From contig CAUJIN010000027.1 in assembly GCA_963205495.1 (NCBI GenBank), forward strand, positions 1 through 48,072: a DNA stretch of 48,072 bases, read 5' to 3'. The DNA is from Pseudomonadota bacterium. Its GTDB lineage: Bacteria; Pseudomonadota; Gammaproteobacteria; Xanthomonadales; Xanthomonadaceae. Positions 43,097 to 48,072 of the stretch are shown one piece after another. The notes beneath the pieces were generated by a model. That model had not been told where the DNA came from and made no database searches. It was given only the letters and a program-made list of their open reading frames with translations. Position numbers and translations under genes: made by a program. Numbering within the stretch: the first letter of the stretch is position 1; every line of letters starts with the position of its first letter.

Positions 43097-43600
43097 ATGA
43101 GCAGTGGAAACGGTGTGACAGAAGTGATCTCCAACGCCGCCGAAGCGGTCTCGGAAAAGGTGCAGGACCTCGCCGCGGACGCACGCGCCGCCGCGGAAGC
43201 CGTGAAGGAAAAGATCGAGAAGAGCGCGGCAGGAAAGTCCATCAAGAAAGCCGCGGCCGCCGCCAGGAAAAAGGTCGCCGCCGTGAAGAAGGCGGCCGTG
43301 AAAAAGGCGGACGGTGCAAAGAAGGCCGTGGCAAGGAAAGTGGCCGAAGTGAAGAAGACCGCCACCGGCGCGAAGAAGGCTCCGGCAAAGAAGGCTCCGG
43401 CCAGGAAAACGGCCGCGAAGAAGGCGCCGGCAAAGAAAGCCGCTCCACAAAAGGCGGCCGCGAAGAAGGCCGCCCCGAAGAAGGCCGCGGCAAAGAAGGC
43501 GGTTGCCAAGAAGCCGGCTGCAAAGAAGGCCGCTCCGGCGAAGAAGGCCGCTCCGGCCAAAAAAGCCGCGGCAAAGAAAGCCCCGGCCAAGAAGGCCTGA
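43097..43600 (+). CDS. Histone H1-like Lys/Ala-rich DNA-binding protein
   Basis: 167 residues from ATG 43097, which is preceded by a strong GAGGAGGGG. Residues 1 to about 50 are an amphipathic helical region (VTEVISNAAEAVSEKVQDLA). From about 50 to the end the chain is almost only Lys, Ala and Pro in AKKAPAKK- and AAPKKAAAKK-type repeats, as in bacterial H1-like proteins and the AlgP tail. Such tails bind DNA without sequence preference and compact it. The codons alternate AAG/GCC, so the DNA is repetitive and prone to length change between strains. The tail end (KAPAKKA) meets a strong hairpin. Confidence 0.87.
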   Translation: MSSGNGVTEVISNAAEAVSEKVQDLAADARAAAEAVKEKIEKSAAGKSIKKAAAAARKKVAAVKKAAVKKADGAKKAVARKVAEVKKTATGAKKAPAKKAPARKTAAKKAPAKKAAPQKAAAKKAAPKKAAAKKAVAKKPAAKKAAPAKKAAPAKKAAAKKAPAKKA

Positions 43601-43608
43601 CCCGCAGG

Positions 43609-43639
43609 CGCCGGTTCCCGCCTCGCGCGGGGACCGGCG
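43609..43639. terminator. Bidirectional hairpin between convergent genes
   Basis: A 13-bp stem with one G-U pair (CGCCGGTTCCCGC at 43609-43621 with GCGGGGACCGGCG at 43627-43639) and a five-base loop, filling the 39-base gap between the histone-like gene and the M50-like gene. There is no T-run, so termination is likely but not certain. Confidence 0.6.
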
Positions 43640-44410
43640 TCAGCGATCCTCGCGCAGTGCGAGGAAGAACGCCCACACGCCCGTCAGCATCACGGCGGCC
43701 GACAGCAGCACGATCAGCGCGCCCCAGAACCAGTGCGGCGCCCACAGCAGATCGGCCAGCTGACCGGTATCGGAAAGCAATTCCCCGGCGCCGGTACGCG
43801 CGGTGCGAGAGAACAGTCCGCCGAGCCGCGACAGGCTGGAAAGACAAAGCTGCACCGCGACAAGGCAGGCCAGCGCCTGCACCCAGGCTCCCGACGCACG
43901 CCACGCCGCCGCACCCGCCAGCGCCGCGCACAGCCCCACCCAGAGCGCACCGAACGCAGTGCGCACCCAGATCACCAGCGCGAACGCCAGCAGCAGGGAA
44001 ATCAGCGCCAAGGCCGCGCGCGCCGCGCCCGCACGCCGCGCCGCGAGGAACAGCCCGAGCGCGGCCAGCGGTGGCCCGAGCGGCCCTCCGGCGGCGATCA
44101 GCGCGCGCTGCATCGCACCGCCCGCGCTGCGCGTATGCGCGACGCCGGAACCGTCGGCGTAGAGCTGGAGCGAATCGAACCCGCCGCCCGAGACCAGTGC
44201 CGCCAGCCCGTGCCCGAGCTCGTGCGCCAGGGTCGAAGCCAGCACCTGCGGCCAGGCCAGCCAGGCCAGCGCCGGCAGAAATTCGGGCAACCAGGCCAGC
44301 GCCAGCGAGATCGCGACCGCCCAGCCCAGCGCGCGCCGCGCCGCGCGCGCCTCCGTCACCGAGGCGGTTGCGCCGGCGTTCGGCAGGACTTGGCCCGAAT
44401 CCTGCTTCAT
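43640..44410 (-). CDS. M50-like membrane metalloprotease
   Basis: 256 residues from ATG 44410 (MKQDSGQVLPNAG), with AGGAGG nine bases upstream. The first hydrophobic segments lead into STLAHELGHGLAALVSGGGF, the HExxH zinc site of site-2-type proteases, then about five more membrane spans. A LLSDTGQLADLLWAPHW segment near 215-230 may give the third ligand (Asp), as in the M50B-like group. It would cleave a membrane-bound partner within or near the bilayer, but no partner is evident. The final helix ends in FFLALREDR. Confidence 0.8.
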   Translation of the reverse strand: MKQDSGQVLPNAGATASVTEARAARRALGWAVAISLALAWLPEFLPALAWLAWPQVLASTLAHELGHGLAALVSGGGFDSLQLYADGSGVAHTRSAGGAMQRALIAAGGPLGPPLAALGLFLAARRAGAARAALALISLLLAFALVIWVRTAFGALWVGLCAALAGAAAWRASGAWVQALACLVAVQLCLSSLSRLGGLFSRTARTGAGELLSDTGQLADLLWAPHWFWGALIVLLSAAVMLTGVWAFFLALREDR

Positions 44411-44449
44411 TGGAGTGGACCTCCTCCCGTACCAATCAAGGCAGCCGCC

Positions 44450-44590
44450 ATGATGACCCCCGCTCTCGTCGAAAAGCTCGCCCTTCCCGCCCTGGACTGG
44501 GCCGCGGCGCTGCTTCAGGCATTCCTTCACCTGGCGCAGGGTACACTGTGCGCCGATCCGGCCCCGGCCTGCGCGACGGACGTCGAGTAG
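44450..44590 (+). CDS. Possible small protein, 46 residues
   Basis: An open frame starting MMTPALVEKLALPALDWAAA, rich in Leu and Ala with an amphipathic or membrane-seeking helix, ending in CATDVE. It starts 39 bases from the M50-like gene, on the opposite strand. I see no family match and only a weak ribosome site; it may be a chance open frame in GC-rich DNA. Confidence 0.25.
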   Translation: MMTPALVEKLALPALDWAAALLQAFLHLAQGTLCADPAPACATDVE

Positions 44591-44693
44591 GAACCCGCCC
44601 CGCGCAGCCTGAACCGGCTGCCGCTCACGGGCACCTGACGCCCCGCGTCACCTCCGGCCCGGATCACCCCGACGTTTCCGGCCCGGTTCCCGA

Positions 44694-45470
44694 ATGGATT
44701 TCCCGCTCTCCGCCTCGCTGCGCGCCCCGACGCGCCCCATTTCCCTGGTCGGATTCGACGCCGACGACACGCTCTGGCACAGCGAAATCCACTTCCGCGC
44801 CGCGCACGCCGAATTCGAGCGCATCCTCGCGCCCTATCTCGACCTTGCCGACAGCGCCCTGCACGACCGCCTGCTCGCCACCGAACAGGTCAACATCCGC
44901 CTGTTCGGCTACGGCGCCAAGGGCATGACCCTGTCCATGCTGGAAACCGCGATCGCGATGACCGAAGCGCGCATCAGTGCCCGCGACCTCGCTCGCCTGC
45001 TGGACCTTGGCAAGGAAGTCCTGCGCCATCCGGTGGAACTCCTTCCCGACGTGCGCAGCGCGGTGGAAACGGTGGCCGCAAGCCACGACATCGTCCTCAT
45101 CACCAAGGGCGACCTGTTCCATCAGGAAGCCAAGATCGCCGAATCCGGCCTGGCCGACCTGTTCACCCGCATCGAGATCGTTTCGGAAAAGGATCCGGCC
45201 GCCTACGCGCGGGTCATCGCCGAATGCGGCGGCGCGCCCGAACGCTTCGCCATGATCGGCAACTCGCTGCGTTCGGACATCGAGCCGGTGCTGGCCCTGG
45301 GCGGCTGGGGCGTGCACATGCCCTACCCGGTGACCTGGGCGCTGGAGATGGTGCACGAGGTGGCCGACGACGATCCGCGCGTGCAGCGCATCGACGGCCC
45401 GGCACAGATCCCCCAGGCGATCGCGCGGATCGAGGCGCTGGCTTCGGCTTCCGCGTTCAGCCGGAATTGA
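44694..45470 (+). CDS. HAD family hydrolase
   Basis: 258 residues. Motif I VGFDADDTLWHSE, motif II LITKGD, motif III SEKD and motif IV MIGNSLRSDIEPVL are all visible, with a large helical cap between motifs I and II. It is a cytoplasmic phosphatase with an unknown small substrate, unlike the YigB-type enzyme at 40723-41418 in sequence. Single gene; nothing nearby hints at a pathway. Confidence 0.88.
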   Translation: MDFPLSASLRAPTRPISLVGFDADDTLWHSEIHFRAAHAEFERILAPYLDLADSALHDRLLATEQVNIRLFGYGAKGMTLSMLETAIAMTEARISARDLARLLDLGKEVLRHPVELLPDVRSAVETVAASHDIVLITKGDLFHQEAKIAESGLADLFTRIEIVSEKDPAAYARVIAECGGAPERFAMIGNSLRSDIEPVLALGGWGVHMPYPVTWALEMVHEVADDDPRVQRIDGPAQIPQAIARIEALASASAFSRN

Positions 45471-45558
45471 TGCCGGGTCCGCCGCGTTGCAGGTGGGTTC
45501 ACCCGCGTTCGTCGATGCTCACGACGCGCCTTTCCGGCGCGTCCACGGAGCACTTGCG

Positions 45559-45915
45559 ATGCGCATTTCCTTCCTTCTTGCCGGCGCCGCCCTCGCGTTC
45601 GGGATGAGCTTCGGTACGCCTGCGCAAGCACACGACCACGGCGCGCGCGTCTGGGTGTCGATCGGCGATGTGGCGTTCAGCGCAGGGCGCCCCTACCACC
45701 GCCACCACCAGCACCCGCTGCACGTCGTGCACGGCCGTCATGGCCCGCGCTACTACTACGTCCCGACGCCGAAGTACGCCTACTTTCCGCCGCGACCTCA
45801 TCCCTATCCGTATCCGGTCTACGGCTCTCCAGCCCACGGCCATCACCACTACGCCCCGCCGCCTGCGCCGCCGCGCCCGGGCTATTACCGGCATCGCCCG
45901 GGCTATTACCGCTGA
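45559..45915 (+). CDS. His/Tyr/Pro-rich small secreted protein
   Basis: 118 residues with a signal peptide (MRISFLLAGAALAFGMSFGT, cleavage after PAQA). The mature part is unusually rich in His, Tyr, Pro and Gly: YHRHHQHPLHVVHGRHGPRY, HPYPYPVYGSPAHGHHHY, then two PGYYR motifs at the end. Such sequences bind transition metals or form low-complexity coats, but no family is recognised. ATG 45559 follows CGGAG. A 10-bp terminator hairpin lies 20 bases past the stop. Confidence 0.75.
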   Translation: MRISFLLAGAALAFGMSFGTPAQAHDHGARVWVSIGDVAFSAGRPYHRHHQHPLHVVHGRHGPRYYYVPTPKYAYFPPRPHPYPYPVYGSPAHGHHHYAPPPAPPRPGYYRHRPGYYR

Positions 45916-45934
45916 GCCAGCCAGCGAAAGGAAT

Positions 45935-45961
45935 GCGGGCCGCGCAGCAAACGCGGCCCGC
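45935..45961. terminator. Hairpin between the His-rich and TonB-like genes
   Basis: Perfect 10-bp stem GCGGGCCGCG/CGCGGCCCGC (45935-45944 with 45952-45961), seven-base loop, followed by a weak T-containing stretch. It lies between convergent genes and can serve either. Confidence 0.6.
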
Positions 45962-46009
45962 TTCGTGTCGCTGTCGCAGTCTCGCGGCAGACACGCAGCC
46001 TGCGCCCCT

Positions 46010-46651
46010 TCAATGCAGGGAGAAGCGGACCGGCAGCTCGCCCGCTGCAGCCACGCCCGGCGGGGAAAAGCGCCAATTCCCCAGCACATGGCGCTGTGCC
46101 GCACGATCCAGCTCGCGGTGGCCGCTGCTGCGCACGACCGTCACTTCGTGCGGCCAGCCGTCGGCATCGATGGCGATACGCAGCAGCACCTCGCCCTGCA
46201 GGCCCCTGCGCCGCGCGCGTGCAGGATAGGGCGGCGGCGAGCCGCGCAGCACCGTGAGCACCCCCGCACCCGAAGCGGCGCCCGCCGCATCGGACGCGCC
46301 CGCGGTCGCATCGGAAAAATCCGCAGCCGTTGCGACCAGAGCCTCGGACACCACCTCGACCGGAACCGGCAGCTCGCTCGGCATCGCCACTGGAACCTCC
46401 GGCACCGGCACGCGCCTGTCGTGATGCCGCACCGGCGCGCTGGGCATGGGCGGCGGCGGCAGCGGCCGCAGCACCGGCACGATCACCACCTCGATGGCAT
46501 CGGCAACCGCCTTCTTCAGCGGCAGCTCGAAACCGGACGGCGCCGCCAGGCTCAGCGCCAGCAGCGCCGCCGCATGTGCCGCCACGACCAGACTTCCCGC
46601 ACCAACGCGCAGGGGCGAAAACCTCGTGGATTCGACAGCAACATCGCGCAT
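46010..46651 (-). CDS. TonB family energy-transducing protein
   Basis: 213 residues from ATG 46651, chosen for the AAGGAG seven bases upstream (ATG 46669 lacks one). A single N-terminal membrane helix (GSLVVAAHAAALLALSLAAP) is followed by a proline-rich spacer (VLRPLPPPPMPSAPVRHHD) and a C-terminal TonB domain from about 140: RGSPPPYPARARRRGLQGEV, then DRAAQRHVLGNWRFSPPG. TonB proteins carry energy of the inner membrane to outer-membrane receptors such as the one at 18836-21856. ExbB and ExbD are not in the window. Confidence 0.9.
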   Translation of the reverse strand: MRDVAVESTRFSPLRVGAGSLVVAAHAAALLALSLAAPSGFELPLKKAVADAIEVVIVPVLRPLPPPPMPSAPVRHHDRRVPVPEVPVAMPSELPVPVEVVSEALVATAADFSDATAGASDAAGAASGAGVLTVLRGSPPPYPARARRRGLQGEVLLRIAIDADGWPHEVTVVRSSGHRELDRAAQRHVLGNWRFSPPGVAAAGELPVRFSLH

Positions 46652-46851
46652 GGCAGAACTCCTTGTCATGGGTGCAAGGGTCAGCAACGGCATTCGGTGA
46701 CGAGCGGGGTTGACAGGGTCGCAGTAGCGAGACAGTTGCTTCAGTCCGACTTTTAAACTTTCAACATTGAACAAACCGAGCAATCGCAGGCATAGTGCGT
46801 TGCGCCCTTCGCGTTCGTCCCATCACTTCGGCACGCACAATGAAAACAACT

Positions 46852-47066
46852 TCCTGATTAGCCCTGAGTCTCAGCCGCGCCCAGAGGGGCGAGTCCCCTC
46901 TCTCCCGCCAATGGGCGGGGGAGATGGCTAGGGTGAGGGGGTACGCGCTGGGAGGCGCTATTGCGGTCTTCGCGGAACGGCTCCGAAAGCCCCCTCACCC
47001 CAACCCTCTCCCCCATTTGCATGGGGGAGAGGGAGCTTTACAGCTGAGACTCAGGGCTAATCAGGA
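46852..47066. mobile_element. MITE-like palindromic element, 215 bp
   Basis: Bounded by perfect 24-base inverted repeats (46852-46875 and 47043-47066, core GATTAGCCCTGAGTCTCAGC). Inside, a second imperfect inverted pair is built on GGGTGAGGGGG/CCCCCTCACCC and CTCTCCC/GGGAGAG blocks, so the whole unit can fold into one long hairpin. It encodes nothing plausible. The terminal repeat resembles the left end of the IS1595-like element 100 bases downstream (21 of 24 bases), which suggests it is a non-autonomous relative. No target duplication is visible. The stretch 46652-46851 beside it holds only the TonB gene leader. Confidence 0.75.
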
Positions 47067-47167
47067 GCTTGCATCCACTGAGATGGATGACTTTCCATTG
47101 AGGAACCTGTTGGAATTAAAGGTGGATATTTCATCGCTGAACTTGATGTGGATGAGGGGAATATAAT

Positions 47168-47191
47168 TCCTTATTAGCCCTGACCCTCAGC
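47168..47191 (+). repeat. Putative left end of IS1595-like element
   Basis: TCCTTATTAGCCCTGACCCT and the next four bases match the MITE terminal repeat at 21 of 24 positions, in the orientation of the MITE left end. It lies 68 bases upstream of the transposase start, where the left inverted repeat of an insertion sequence belongs. The right end is outside the window. Confidence 0.6.
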
Positions 47192-47259
47192 TGCCAGTCG
47201 CAGGATATGAGACGGTCGGCGCGCAGGATGCTGTCACCCGACCCTGCGAGGTGACGACC

Positions 47260-48072
47260 ATGAGCATCAACCACATCCAGTTCCAGCCCGGCCTGACACT
47301 GAGCGAGTTCTACCGCCTCTACGGTACCGAGGCCAAGTGCTATCGGGCCTTCTACAGGTGGCGCTGGCCGCACGGATTTCGCTGTCCGGCATGCAACGCA
47401 CGCGCCCGTTCGCGGTTTCGCCGGGCCGGCGTGGTCTACTACCAGTGCCGTGCCTGTCGGCACCAGACCACGCTCAGCGCGGGCGCCCTGTTGGAGGGGA
47501 CCAAGCTGGCGCTGCGAATCTGGATGCAGGCGCTGTATCTGCTCACCTCCACCAAGACCAACGTCTCCACCCTGGAGCTGAAGCGCGATCTGGGCATCAA
47601 CTACAAGAGCGCCTGGCGCCTCAAGCACAAGATCATGCAGGCCATGACCGAGCGTGAAGAATCCAGAAAACTCAATGGCTTCGTGCAGATGGACTATGCC
47701 TATCTGGGCGGGGAGCGCAACGGCGGCAAGGCCGGCCGCGGCTCGGAGAACAAACAGCCCATCCTGATCGCAGTGCAGACCGATGCGGAGCACAAGAGCG
47801 TGTTGTACGCCGTGATCGAGCCGATTCGTGCGTTCGACAATGCCTCTCTGGACGACTGGATCGCCCGACGCCTGGAGCCGGGCTGTGAGGTCTACAGCGA
47901 CGGACTGGGCTGTTTTCGCCGCCTGGAAGAAGCGGGGCACGCCCACACCACATTGGTCACCGGCGGACGGCGTGCGGCCACCGAGACGAGCGGTGCGCGC
48001 TGGGTGAACACGGTACTTTCCAATACCAAACGGGCGCTGGATGGGGTCTATCATGCAGTGCGTCAGGCCAAG
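47260..48072 (+). CDS. IS1595-family (ISXO2-like) transposase, 3' cut by window
   Basis: 271 codons are visible, without a stop. The N-terminal zinc ribbon has Cys42/Cys45 (RCPACN) and Cys63/Cys66 (QCRACRHQTTLS). A helix-turn-helix-like segment NVSTLELKRDLGINYKSAWR follows, then the ISXO2 catalytic domain with Asp145 (MDYAYLGGERNGGKAGRGSE), Asp214 (VYSDGLGCF) and NTVLSNTKRALDGVYHAV, where this family uses Asn or Glu as third residue. The frame is intact, so the copy may be active. The ATG at 47260 follows a GAGGTGACG region. The typical length of about 300 residues means only the end is missing. Confidence 0.93.
   Translation, partial: MSINHIQFQPGLTLSEFYRLYGTEAKCYRAFYRWRWPHGFRCPACNARARSRFRRAGVVYYQCRACRHQTTLSAGALLEGTKLALRIWMQALYLLTSTKTNVSTLELKRDLGINYKSAWRLKHKIMQAMTEREESRKLNGFVQMDYAYLGGERNGGKAGRGSENKQPILIAVQTDAEHKSVLYAVIEPIRAFDNASLDDWIARRLEPGCEVYSDGLGCFRRLEEAGHAHTTLVTGGRRAATETSGARWVNTVLSNTKRALDGVYHAVRQAK

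Noticed and set aside
42610..43590. 326-residue Ala/Phe-rich minus-strand frame
   Set aside because: It is the complement of the Lys/Ala repeat gene, where AAG codons read as CTT and GCC as GGC in antisense. No independent evidence.
46924..47166. 80-codon open frame across the MITE
   Set aside because: It runs through the palindrome and its flank, and has no start signal or family resemblance.

Overview
The window is about 48 kb of high-GC DNA. It looks like a chromosomal segment of a gammaproteobacterium of the Lysobacterales (Xanthomonadales) type. The grounds are the lipid A/Kdo genes lpxL and waaA, an Oar-like TonB-dependent receptor next to two TPR-sulfotransferases, a secreted S8 protease ending in a DGFE motif, a DUF1800/DUF1501 pair, REP-type hairpins and an IS1595-family element. 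This placement is inferred from gene families; no rRNA or other taxonomic marker is present. I recognised no tRNA, rRNA or CRISPR array.

Layout. 1-1600: the end of a LuxR-type regulator, a DUF2141 secreted protein, a decayed second copy of the LuxR tail, a REP pair, and the C-terminal remnant of a tehB-like methyltransferase cut off at the REP. 1590-9200: trmL, the secreted DUF1800/DUF1501 pair, then an overlapping minus-strand run of LysR regulator, ELM1-family protein, rsmC-like and rsuA-like genes. 9500-11760: pirin, RutE-like reductase and YceI (probably one operon opposite the LysR gene), then a small zinc-ribbon gene. 11773-17088: envelope glycan genes (glycosyltransferase, O-antigen-ligase-like membrane protein, a small unknown secreted protein, lpxL, waaA). 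17179-25118: S8 protease, TonB receptor with a clear promoter and terminator, and two translationally coupled TPR-sulfotransferases. 25129-27200: a response regulator broken by an in-frame stop, an orphan hemP under a Fur-box promoter, and an aldo/keto reductase.

27314-36568 is a single 9.3-kb gene for a 3084-residue secreted repeat protein of DUF11 type with a C-terminal membrane sorting tail. It is the most striking object in the window. 36889-45470 returns to housekeeping and accessory genes: nucleoside transporter plus ribokinase, M17 aminopeptidase plus HAD phosphatase, DegQ/HtrA protease, a histone-H1-like Lys/Ala protein, an M50-like membrane protease and a second HAD enzyme. 45559-48072 holds a His/Tyr/Pro-rich secreted protein, a TonB-like protein, a 215-bp palindromic MITE-like element, and a partial IS1595-family transposase whose left end resembles the MITE ends.

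The region reads as an ordinary core backbone interrupted by surface and secretion genes. Local decay (three broken genes) and mobile or palindromic sequence are concentrated near both edges.
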